Under the pieces are notes generated by a model, which was given only the letters and a program-made list of their open reading frames with translations, made no database searches and was not told the DNA's origin. The translations under genes and the position numbers were made by a program. Positions 1 to 5,239 of a stretch of DNA of 7,623 bases are shown piece after piece. Every line of letters starts with the position of its first letter. Within the stretch, counting starts at the first letter, position 1. Origin of the DNA: Thermoflexales bacterium (lineage in GTDB: Bacteria; Chloroflexota; Anaerolineae; J036; Brachytrichaceae); the NCBI GenBank assembly GCA_017998555.1, contig JAGOCU010000098.1, forward strand, positions 1 through 7,623. The letters are read 5' to 3'.

Positions 1-773
1 TACGGCATCGCCACGAACTCGAGCTTGAGCTTGACTTCGTTGTCGGCCTTCAGCGTACCCGCAATGTCCGGCGGGTTGAATTTGAAGTCGGTCATCTTGA
101 CGTCGGCGGTGGCCGTGCCGGTGAGCTTGCCACCCGCCAGTTTGACCGCCACGTCAAACGTCACTGGGATGGTGGTTTCGCGCACCGTCATGTCGCCGGT
201 CATCTTGAACTTGAGCTCATCGCCTTCCTTGTAGGTCGAGGGCAGGCCGGTGATGGCGGTAGGCTTGAAGCGGGCCAGCGGAAACTTCGAGGATTCGAGG
301 TTATTGCGACGAATGAAGTTGTCGCGTTGACCGCTGTCGCTCGCGAAAGCTGAAATGTCGATGCTGATCTCACCGACCTTGGCCTTGGACGGATCGGCGG
401 GATCGAGCGTGATCTCGCCGTTCACGACGGTCGAGACCCCGATGGCGGTGTTCAGGATGTTGCCGCGGTTGATGAAGACCTCGTTCACGGCGTAGGACGC
501 CTTGCTCTGGCCGGGGACGATCTTGTAGGCGCCGGGCGTCGTGGGTTTGGGCGCATCGGTCGGTTTTGCGGGTGCCGCTGTTGCGGCCGGCGCGGTGGTT
601 GCGGCTGGCGCGGTGGTTGCGGCTGGCTTTGGCGCGTCAGTGGGCTTGGCGGGGGCCGCAGTGGCGACCGGGGCCGCGGTTGCCGCCGGCGGCGCGGCCT
701 GGGTGCCGCACGCGGCGAGCGCGAATGCGCCGGCGATGAGCACGGATAGGGTGGCATTTCGGTTCAGTTTCAT
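1..773 (-). CDS. YceI-domain lipoprotein, 3' end beyond window
   Basis: This is a predicted surface-anchored lipoprotein with a YceI-like domain, a lipocalin-like beta barrel that in characterised members binds isoprenoid-type lipids. The ligand here is unknown. The frame is open from the ATG at 773 for 257 codons to the window edge with no stop seen. Residues 1-22 form a lipoprotein signal: Lys2 and Arg5, a hydrophobic core, and lipobox LAAC with Cys22 as the lipidated residue. Residues 23 to about 80 are a low-complexity Ala/Pro/Thr linker. The YceI-type domain starts near residue 81 (YKIVPGQSKASY), and later stretches such as NFIRRNNLESSKFPLARF, a TGDMTVRETTIPVTF strand pair and MTDFKFNPPDIAG fit the family. 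The start is backed by an AAAGGA Shine-Dalgarno at 780-785, 6 nt upstream. It is divergent from the LarA-like gene. The family call rests on motif recognition. The domain looks nearly complete, so only a few C-terminal residues are probably missing. Confidence 0.9.
   Translation of the reverse strand, partial: MKLNRNATLSVLIAGAFALAACGTQAAPPAATAAPVATAAPAKPTDAPKPAATTAPAATTAPAATAAPAKPTDAPKPTTPGAYKIVPGQSKASYAVNEVFINRGNILNTAIGVSTVVNGEITLDPADPSKAKVGEISIDISAFASDSGQRDNFIRRNNLESSKFPLARFKPTAITGLPSTYKEGDELKFKMTGDMTVRETTIPVTFDVAVKLAGGKLTGTATADVKMTDFKFNPPDIAGTLKADNEVKLKLEFVAMP
543..659 (-). repeat. Ala/Pro/Thr linker repeats in the lipoprotein
   Basis: These are coding repeats in the spacer of the lipoprotein (residues 39-77). 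An 18-bp unit encoding AATTAP occurs twice in tandem (588-623) with one base difference, followed by a decayed third copy. It is flanked by two copies of AAPAKPTDAPKP (624-659 and 543-578) that are identical in protein but differ at many third positions. The flanking pair is therefore an older duplication kept at the protein level, and the tandem unit is more recent. The stretch probably acts as a flexible tether between the lipid anchor and the YceI domain. Confidence 0.75.
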
Positions 774-873
774 GTTTTTTCCTTTCTCTCCTGGTCACCG
801 CCGGACGCGGTGTTTCGTTGCAGAACTGGGGCAGTGTTGTACACACCGCGTTTGGCGATCCCAATGAATCCGG

Positions 874-919
874 TGAGAGGAGACCAAGAAGCCGGACCCG
901 CGCGCCTCTCAGAGTCCGG
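874..919. other. Interleaved inverted repeats upstream of LarA-like gene
   Basis: Two short inverted repeats are interleaved in the 177-bp divergent spacer. TGAGAGG (874-880) pairs with CCTCTCA (905-911), and CCGGAC (892-897) pairs with GTCCGG (914-919). The second left arm lies in the loop of the first and its right arm lies outside, which is the topology of an H-type pseudoknot, or of two mutually exclusive hairpins. It ends 31 nt before the GTG start. If the transcript starts near 951, these repeats would be outside it and could only act as DNA sites. Arms of 6-7 bp can arise by chance in GC-rich DNA. The rest of the spacer shows nothing clear apart from the TAGAAT box. Confidence 0.25.
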
Positions 920-938
920 GCGCATTCGTATTACTGGA

Positions 939-944
939 TAGAAT
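939..944 (+). promoter_or_regulatory. Possible -10 box (TAGAAT) for LarA-like gene
   Basis: TAGAAT matches the TANNNT pattern of a sigma70-type -10 element and lies 6 nt before the GTG at 951. No convincing -35 hexamer is seen 16-18 bp upstream, and there is no Shine-Dalgarno sequence. This spacing would place transcription initiation at or next to the start codon, giving a leaderless mRNA. The same arrangement occurs before the DUF1684 gene. Confidence 0.35.
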
Positions 945-950
945 GGCAGC

Positions 951-2333
951 GTGGACGATTTCCCTGCGCCCGTTCGACCCGAACGACTGGCGCCAGATGT
1001 TGTGCTGCCCATGACCTGGCGGATCGACCGGCTTGAGCCGGCGCCTGCCGGGCGCTCGGCTGGTCTCATGGACCTGGTCGGGCCGGCGCTGGATCAGCCG
1101 TTGGCGTCGCTGCCGCTCTCAGAGCTGGTTGGCCTGGGTAGCCGCGTGACGATCGTGGCGGGAGGCGCCTTCACCGGCAGCCCCGATGCGTCGATGATTC
1201 CGCCAATTGTTGAGCACCTGCGCCGAGCCGATGTGCGCGCCGACGATATCTCAATTCTGATCGCCAACGAGTCCGGTCATCCTCCCGCTGCGCGGGTCTC
1301 AGCCGAGGCGCTCGGCCTTGTCGCGTCCGCCGTTGGGCGGATCGTCGTCAACGACCCAGGCGACCATGCCAGCCACACCTCGCTCGGCAGCATCGATGGA
1401 TTCATCGTTCGCGCGCATCATCTGGCCGTCGAATCCGATTTGTTGATTGCGACGGGCGCGGTCGCGCCTGACGAATACACGGGCTACACGGGCGGCAGCG
1501 ATGTGGTTGCGCTGGGTTGTGTCGATGATGAGGCATTGCGCGCGCTTCGTAGCGCTCGGTTTCTGGACGATGACGGTGTTCGGGCCGGAAAGATCCGTGA
1601 CAATCCATTCCAGCGGACCGTGCGTGAGATCGGCCGTCGCGCGGGATTGCTCTTTGTCGTCAACGCGCTGCTTGATCCCGAGTCTCGAACGCCGGTCGCC
1701 GTCGTCGCCGGGGCGCCCGTCGCCGTCCACGATGCGTTGGTGGCAATGGCCGCGCCGCTGTATGAATCTGAGGCGCCTGGCGCCCGCTACGACGTCGTGG
1801 TGTTGACTGAGGAGGACGATCTGCGGCGCACGCTTTACAACGCGAGCCCCGGGATCTCGGCGGCAACACTCGCCCCCCGGCCGGTCTTGCGCGCCCAGGG
1901 CGTCCTGATCGCCCAGGCCAAGTTCGCGGATACCGTGGCGGCGATCGACGGGCGGATCACCATGCTGCGCCCGAGCGCGTCGCAAGGTTTCTATCGCGCG
2001 CTGGAGGGCGCCGTCAGCGCTGATGTGCTGCTGAGGCAACTCCGCAGTCGGGGCCTGGCGGCAGGCGAGGAACGCGCCTATCGGGTGGCGCAAGCCATGG
2101 CGGCTGGCGCCCATCTGGTGCTATGCGACCCGCTCTGGAAGGGCGGGCAGGGCTTTGGGTTTTCGACCGCACGGACCATCTCCGAGGCCGCCGAAATCGC
2201 CGAATCCTATGTTGGGCGCCGTCCGCGCGCGCTCATCGTCCCGCAGCGGGGCGGGCGGCTGCCGGTTCCGTCAGAGCGTCCCATGGACGCCTCCGACAAT
2301 CCCTTTGGCGACTGGGCCGCCGATGACGCCTAG
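951..2333 (+). CDS. LarA/DUF2088-family protein lacking nickel-pincer cofactor residues
   Basis: This 460-residue protein has the two-domain layout of the nickel-dependent lactate racemase (LarA, DUF2088) family. The N-terminal half carries VTIVAGGAFTGSPDA (66-80), where LarA has its D-x-T-R strand; ILIANESGHPP (102-112), matching the A-T-G-x-H-R loop; and GAVAPDEYTGYTGGSDVVALG (169-189), matching the G-x-I-x-P-H...G-F-S-G-G-x-K segment. RAGKIRDNPFQRTVREI follows at about 211, like the family's G-N-P helix. In Lactiplantibacillus plantarum LarA, Lys184 tethers the pincer cofactor, His200 binds nickel, and His108 and His174 are the catalytic bases. Here the His174 and Lys184 positions appear to be Asp174 and Asp184, no equivalent of His200 is evident, and only His110 remains. 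The fold is probably kept but nickel racemase chemistry is unlikely, so the substrate is unknown. The frame opens after a TAG at 939-941. GTG 951 keeps the family N-terminus (DVVLPMTWRIDRLEP); ATG 1011 is the alternative. No larB, larC or larE lies nearby. Confidence 0.85.
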   Translation: MDDFPAPVRPERLAPDVVLPMTWRIDRLEPAPAGRSAGLMDLVGPALDQPLASLPLSELVGLGSRVTIVAGGAFTGSPDASMIPPIVEHLRRADVRADDISILIANESGHPPAARVSAEALGLVASAVGRIVVNDPGDHASHTSLGSIDGFIVRAHHLAVESDLLIATGAVAPDEYTGYTGGSDVVALGCVDDEALRALRSARFLDDDGVRAGKIRDNPFQRTVREIGRRAGLLFVVNALLDPESRTPVAVVAGAPVAVHDALVAMAAPLYESEAPGARYDVVVLTEEDDLRRTLYNASPGISAATLAPRPVLRAQGVLIAQAKFADTVAAIDGRITMLRPSASQGFYRALEGAVSADVLLRQLRSRGLAAGEERAYRVAQAMAAGAHLVLCDPLWKGGQGFGFSTARTISEAAEIAESYVGRRPRALIVPQRGGRLPVPSERPMDASDNPFGDWAADDA

Positions 2334-2334
2334 A

Positions 2335-2352
2335 AGTCGTCCTGGAACGACT
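2335..2352 (+). repeat. Small hairpin just after LarA-like stop codon
   Basis: AGTCGT (2335-2340) and ACGACT (2347-2352) form a 6-bp stem with a 6-nt loop, one base after the TAG stop. It abuts the much longer hairpin starting at 2353, so the two could stack in the 3' end of the transcript. There is no T-tract. It is either part of a transcript-end structure or of a REP-like element. Confidence 0.45.
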
Positions 2353-2399
2353 GGCGAGATCACCGTCCCCTCGCGAAGCGAGGGGACGGTGATCTCGCC
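2353..2399. repeat. Perfect 22-bp hairpin with GAA triloop, REP-like or transcript end
   Basis: Positions 2353-2374 pair without a mismatch with 2378-2399, leaving the triloop GAA (2375-2377). The apex reads GCGAAGC, a sequence known in DNA to form an exceptionally stable mini-hairpin. It starts 19 nt after the stop of the LarA-like gene and has no following T-run (GAGAATACAT), so it is not a standard intrinsic terminator. It could block 3' exonucleases, act with another termination factor, or be a repetitive extragenic palindrome. Its GGGGAC core recurs in the arm of the hairpin at 2447-2487. Confidence 0.85.
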
Positions 2400-2446
2400 G
2401 AGAATACATAGGATGGCTTCTGGCATTCCAAGTAGCGGTTGCTGCT

Positions 2447-2487
2447 GGAGACGGTGTCCCCCAGTGAGGTTAGGGGACACCGCCTCC
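2447..2487. repeat. Second REP-like hairpin upstream of dnaN
   Basis: GGAG (2447-2450) pairs with CTCC (2484-2487), an A·C mismatch follows (2451/2483), and CGGTGTCCCC (2452-2461) pairs with GGGGACACCG (2473-2482). This gives 14 pairs around an 11-nt loop. It lies 47 bp after the 22-bp hairpin, shares its GGGGAC word, and ends about 20 bp before the likely dnaN -10 box. A GTAG tetranucleotide, as found beside REPs linked to RAYT transposases, is at 2432-2435, but it is 11 nt from the stem base and may be chance. No T-tract follows. Confidence 0.7.
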
Positions 2488-2507
2488 GTTTGAGGTCGTT
2501 AACCCGA

Positions 2508-2513
2508 TACAAT
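2508..2513 (+). promoter_or_regulatory. Probable dnaN -10 box (TACAAT)
   Basis: TACAAT differs from the sigma70 consensus TATAAT at one position and lies 32 nt before the dnaN ATG, leaving room for a short leader that includes the Shine-Dalgarno. A -35 match is poor: the right position (about 2485-2490) falls on the foot of the upstream hairpin. Formation of that hairpin could therefore interfere with promoter recognition. Confidence 0.4.
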
Positions 2514-2529
2514 ACAAGCCTATTTCGAC

Positions 2530-2535
2530 AAGGAG
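2530..2535 (+). promoter_or_regulatory. dnaN Shine-Dalgarno (AAGGAG)
   Basis: AAGGAG is 10 nt before the ATG at 2546. It is the strongest ribosome binding site in the window and fixes the dnaN start. Most other genes here have weak or no SD. Confidence 0.8.
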
Positions 2536-2545
2536 TCTCATCGCA

Positions 2546-3679
2546 ATGAAAGTATCGGTCATGCAGGAAAACCTGGCCAAGGGTCTCGGTGTCGTTAGCC
2601 GCGCAGTCGCCGGCCAGCGCGCGCCGTTGCCCGTCCTGACACATATTTTGCTGTCAACCGACAATGGACGGCTCAAGATTGCCGCCACAAATCTGGAACT
2701 GGCGATCAATTGCTGGATCGGCGCGAAGGTCGAGGGTGAGGGCGCCATCACCGTGCCGTCCCGCACCTTTGCCGAACTGATTACCCTGTTGCCGTCCGAC
2801 GTGGTCAATCTCGATTTGAACGTGCGCACTCAGTCGCTGCGCATCCTGTGCGGCCGGACCGACAACAACGTCAAGGGCATCGACGCCCAGGAATTCCCGA
2901 TCATCCCGACGTTTTCGCCCAACAACGTAGCCTATGTTGATGCCGGGGTGCTCAAGAAGATGATCGCCAAAGTGGTGTTTGCGGCGGCGACCGACGAGAA
3001 TCGGCCGATGCTCACCGGGGTGCTGACCAAGATCGAAGGAACCAACCTGACTCTGGCCGCCTCGGATGGTTTTCGGGTGAGTGAGTGCCGTGGTCAGCTC
3101 AAGTCGCCGGTGGGCGAGCCCATCGCCATCCTCATCCCGGCCAAGGCCGTGGCCGAGGTTGGCCGCCTGATCGGGGAGCAAACCGAGCCGGTCGCGATTA
3201 CCGTGACGCCTTCGGGCGCCCAGGCGCTGTTCCATCTCGACAACATCGACGTGGTTGCCCAGCTTATCGATCAGCGTTTCCCGGACTACGCCAACGTCAT
3301 TCCGCGGGCCTACAACACCCGCACCATCGTCAACACCGCTGAGTTGCTCAAAGCCTGCAAGCAGGCCAGCATCTTTGCCCGCGAATCAAACAATCTGGCC
3401 CGGATTGCGATCGAACCGTCCGAAGATGGCGCTGGCCGGATTCGGATCACCGCTCAGGCCCAGGAAACGGGCGACAACCAGAGCGAGTTGGAGGGTGTGG
3501 TGGTCGGCCCCGCGGTCGAGATTGGCTTTGACGCGCGCTTCCTGGTCGACGTGGCTTCGGTCATCGACACGCCCCAGGTCGCGATCGAAACCACCGCGGC
3601 GAAGGCGCCCGGCGTGATCCGTCCGATCGGCGATGACAGCTTCCTGCATGTCGTCATGCCGATGCATCTGTCGCGTTAG
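2546..3679 (+). CDS. dnaN: DNA polymerase III subunit beta (sliding clamp)
   Basis: The beta clamp is a ring-shaped homodimer that encircles DNA, gives the replicative polymerase its processivity, and docks other repair and replication proteins. At 377 residues it matches the family (E. coli 366) and should hold three similar domains, roughly 1-125, 126-250 and 251-377. Recognisable family segments are TNLELAI (48-54), DENRPMLTGVL (150-160), ASDGFRVSE (172-180), IPAKAVAEVGRLI (197-209), LIDQRFPDYANVIP (240-253) and the terminal MPMHLSR (371-377), which belongs to the partner-binding cleft region. The ATG at 2546 has a strong AAGGAG upstream and begins with the expected MKVSV. The gene appears intact. 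It is not next to dnaA, recF or gyrB in this window, so this does not look like the classic oriC cluster. It has its own likely promoter and a bidirectional terminator 18 bp after the stop. Confidence 0.98.
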   Translation: MKVSVMQENLAKGLGVVSRAVAGQRAPLPVLTHILLSTDNGRLKIAATNLELAINCWIGAKVEGEGAITVPSRTFAELITLLPSDVVNLDLNVRTQSLRILCGRTDNNVKGIDAQEFPIIPTFSPNNVAYVDAGVLKKMIAKVVFAAATDENRPMLTGVLTKIEGTNLTLAASDGFRVSECRGQLKSPVGEPIAILIPAKAVAEVGRLIGEQTEPVAITVTPSGAQALFHLDNIDVVAQLIDQRFPDYANVIPRAYNTRTIVNTAELLKACKQASIFARESNNLARIAIEPSEDGAGRIRITAQAQETGDNQSELEGVVVGPAVEIGFDARFLVDVASVIDTPQVAIETTAAKAPGVIRPIGDDSFLHVVMPMHLSR

Positions 3680-3697
3680 GCGCTGCCCGCTTTGTGC

Positions 3698-3744
3698 TGA
3701 AATCAAACTCCCCGGGCGAAGCCCGGGGAGTTTGATTTCATTTT
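3698..3744. terminator. Bidirectional intrinsic terminator between dnaN and the DUF1684 gene
   Basis: Positions 3698-3717 pair perfectly with 3721-3740 (20 bp) around the triloop GAA; the apex is again GCGAAGC. The inner part is GC-only and the outer part A/T-rich. Read rightwards, the GC core is followed by TTTGATTTCATTTT. Read leftwards, it is followed by TTTGATTTC. It therefore fits a Rho-independent terminator in both directions, as expected between convergent genes. It starts 18 bp after the dnaN stop. On the other side the DUF1684 stop codon (3743-3745) is only 2 bp from the stem. Confidence 0.9.
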
Positions 3745-4555
3745 AGTAGAGTTCGCCGGCCTCGATGGGCACCGGCAGGATGTTCTCGGCCGGCGGCAGC
3801 GGACAGGTCGCGTAGGGCGTGAAGGCGCAGGGCGGGTTGTAGGCCCGGTTGAAGTCCAACTCAACATGTCCATCCGGGCGCAGGGGCGCATTGAGAAAGC
3901 GGCTCGAACCATAGGTGCTTTTGCCGCTTGTCGCGTCGCGGATCACCAGAAACAGCCGATCCTTTCCACCGTCAAAGGCCTCGACTTCGTGATGGCGCCC
4001 GCCCAGGTCAAACGAAACCCGGCCCGGATTGTCAATCATCTCGGTGATGCCGACGATGTTGACGTTGGGAAGCTGGCGGGGTTCGGCATGCGGGACGAAG
4101 CGGCCGCTCACGCGATAGGCGGGGTCGGGGGCATACCACTTGCGGCCCGTGAATGCGGCCCGGGCAGGGCTTTGGGTGTCGCGTACACGGATGCCTGTCC
4201 TGTCGCCGCGTCGAATGACAAAGAACGACACGGTGCCCACCTGGACCAGAGATGGTTTGCGGTGATCGCCATCGTCGACGAGGATGGCCGAAGAAACCGG
4301 GGAACCTTCCACGCTGACGGAGATGCCGTCGGCGACTTTCAAGATCGCCCGGCCCGCCCGAAAGTCGATCTCGCCCACCCGCGGTGGCGCGCTGGTCTCG
4401 GGCAAGGCGATGTCGGAATCGGGGTCGCCCCCCACTGAATTCGTGCCTTCGCGCAGCCAGAACAAGCCGGCCAGCGCCAACCACCCATCATCGGCGCGCA
4501 GGCTAGTTTCCAGCCGGTCGCGAAAGGCGTTTAGTTCGATGTCGTAGGAATTCAT
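3743..4555 (-). CDS. DUF1684 family protein
   Basis: This 270-residue protein belongs to DUF1684 (PF07920), a family without an established function. Diagnostic segments are GWLALAGLFWLREGTNSVGG (24-43), followed by a polar strand and SDIALPE (47-53); a central FTGRKWYAPDPAYRVSGRF; a GKSTYGSSRFL strand; and the C-terminal signature FNRAYNPPCAFTPYATCPLP (235-254), then IEAGE. The two cysteines of the signature, Cys243 and Cys251, are present. No signal peptide or membrane segment is seen, so a cytoplasmic location is likely. The length is usual and the gene looks intact. The ATG at 4555 lacks a Shine-Dalgarno but has TAGAAT 7 nt upstream. It lies downstream of the GNAT gene in the same direction, with a strong hairpin between them, and converges on dnaN. 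The family is clear; the biochemical role is not. Confidence 0.92.
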   Translation of the reverse strand: MNSYDIELNAFRDRLETSLRADDGWLALAGLFWLREGTNSVGGDPDSDIALPETSAPPRVGEIDFRAGRAILKVADGISVSVEGSPVSSAILVDDGDHRKPSLVQVGTVSFFVIRRGDRTGIRVRDTQSPARAAFTGRKWYAPDPAYRVSGRFVPHAEPRQLPNVNIVGITEMIDNPGRVSFDLGGRHHEVEAFDGGKDRLFLVIRDATSGKSTYGSSRFLNAPLRPDGHVELDFNRAYNPPCAFTPYATCPLPPAENILPVPIEAGELY

Positions 4556-4562
4556 TCGGCCG

Positions 4563-4568
4563 ATTCTA
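4563..4568 (-). promoter_or_regulatory. Possible -10 box (TAGAAT) for DUF1684 gene
   Basis: Read on the minus strand, TAGAAT sits 7 nt before the ATG at 4555, with no Shine-Dalgarno in between and no good -35 hexamer upstream. The same hexamer occurs at nearly the same distance from the LarA-like gene. This supports a leaderless transcript starting within the gap between the upstream hairpin and the coding region. Confidence 0.35.
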
Positions 4569-4591
4569 AGCGTTTCTTCGGTGCCGATGTG

Positions 4592-4636
4592 TCAGGACGC
4601 GGATGGCCCGGCGCAGCCGGGCCATCCGCGTCCTGA
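4592..4636. terminator. Perfect 21-bp hairpin after GNAT gene
   Basis: Positions 4592-4612 pair perfectly with 4616-4636 around the triloop GCA; the apex reads GCGCAGC, also of the stable GCGNAGC type. The GNAT stop codon ends at 4638, only 1 bp from the stem, so the hairpin starts almost as soon as translation of that gene ends. There is no T-tract after it on the minus strand (ACACATCGG), so classical intrinsic termination is doubtful. It may protect the 3' end, reduce readthrough into the DUF1684 gene, or be a REP-like palindrome. Confidence 0.7.
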
Positions 4637-4637
4637 A

Positions 4638-5171
4638 TTAGTTCGAGAATTGCTGCATCACGTCGTAGTCGCGCTCGACCATCTCGAAGTTGCCCGCGGT
4701 GTAGTCGCGCAGGACTTTCAGCCAGAACTTGCGGGCTGCATAGTTGGGCGAAAGCTGGTAGAGCACCCAACGCCCATGCCGCGTTTCAAAGGCCAGACGG
4801 GCGGCCTGGCTGCCGATTCCGTGCCGGCGATACTTCGGCGTAACGTAAAAATCCATCAACTCGTGCTGGCACCCTGAGGGCAGGTTGCCGTTGTCATCCA
4901 TCACAAAGACGAATCCCGCCGGCGTCCCATCGACTCGAATCAGATACCAATCCACGCTGTCGCGGACCCATTTGTTGAACTCCCAGCATTCGGCGGATGT
5001 TCTCGGACCCGGAGAGCCTTGTATCAGCGCCGGCTCCCAGCAGGGCAGGCCAAAGGCGTTGATGACCAGATTGGGATCATACGGCGCGAGGTCGTAGAAG
5101 TACGCGACGAACATGTTCCGGACGGCTTGTCGGTCATCGTCTGACAGGGCGGGGCTGAGCGTGATATCCAT
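4638..5171 (-). CDS. GNAT-family N-acetyltransferase
   Basis: This is a predicted soluble acetyl-CoA-dependent N-acetyltransferase of 177 residues; the substrate is unknown. The core strand-helix unit is visible: GFVFVMDDNG (86-95), ELMDFYVTPKYRRHGIG (104-120) and a following helix SQAARLAFETRHG. RRHGIG (115-120) is the R/Q-x-x-G-x-G/A pyrophosphate-binding loop of acetyl-CoA. A last strand and helix, WVLYQLSPNYAARKFWLKVL, give the usual N-x-x-A-x-x-F/L pattern near the end. The N-terminal part (VRNMFVAYFYDLAPYDPN) is a helical substrate-side region. I place the start at ATG 5171; a TTG at 5189 would add six residues of no family character. No SD is seen. It diverges from thrC across a shared promoter region, and its stop codon is 1 bp from a long hairpin. 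Confidence 0.9.
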   Translation of the reverse strand: MDITLSPALSDDDRQAVRNMFVAYFYDLAPYDPNLVINAFGLPCWEPALIQGSPGPRTSAECWEFNKWVRDSVDWYLIRVDGTPAGFVFVMDDNGNLPSGCQHELMDFYVTPKYRRHGIGSQAARLAFETRHGRWVLYQLSPNYAARKFWLKVLRDYTAGNFEMVERDYDVMQQFSN

Positions 5172-5200
5172 CGTTGACGCGACAGTCAAGCGCGCCCAAA

Positions 5201-5210
5201 GAGTATACTC
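5201..5210. promoter_or_regulatory. Palindromic -10 box shared by GNAT gene and thrC
   Basis: GAGTATACTC is a perfect 10-bp palindrome, so TATACT (one mismatch to TATAAT) can be read as a -10 element on both strands: 5204-5209 for thrC and 5207-5202 for the GNAT gene. Its centre (5205.5) is exactly midway between the two start codons (5171 and 5240), leaving 30 nt from each -10 to its start. For thrC, GCGACA at 5179-5184 could be a -35 with a long 19-bp spacer. For the GNAT side no good -35 is seen. An inverted repeat TTGAC (5174-5178) / GTCAA (5185-5189) lies beside it and could be an operator. Confidence 0.55.
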
Positions 5211-5239
5211 ATTCGGGTCTGTTCCACGAAGAGCAAAAC

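Noticed and set aside
541..867. A plus-strand open frame rich in Ala, Gly and Val
   Set aside because: It is the reverse reading of the lipoprotein's Ala/Pro/Thr linker and runs into the divergent spacer.
1299..2114. A 271-codon open frame on the minus strand inside the LarA-like gene
   Set aside because: It is antisense to a gene with family motifs, its composition is Arg/His/Asp-rich as in a shadow frame, and it has no supporting start signal.
2334..2545. Replication origin next to dnaN
   Set aside because: No DnaA-box-like TTATCCACA cluster or AT-rich unwinding region is seen in the spacer, and dnaA, recF and gyrB are absent from the window.
2654..3235. A 193-codon open frame on the minus strand inside dnaN
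   Set aside because: It is fully antisense to dnaN and has no recognisable domain.
3866..4438. A 190-codon open frame on the plus strand inside the DUF1684 gene
   Set aside because: The opposite strand carries the complete DUF1684 signatures; this frame has none.
5172..5239. Riboswitch or leader-peptide attenuator for thrC
   Set aside because: With the likely -10 at 5204-5209 the leader is only about 25 nt, too short for either, and it has no run of Thr or Ile codons or terminator hairpin.
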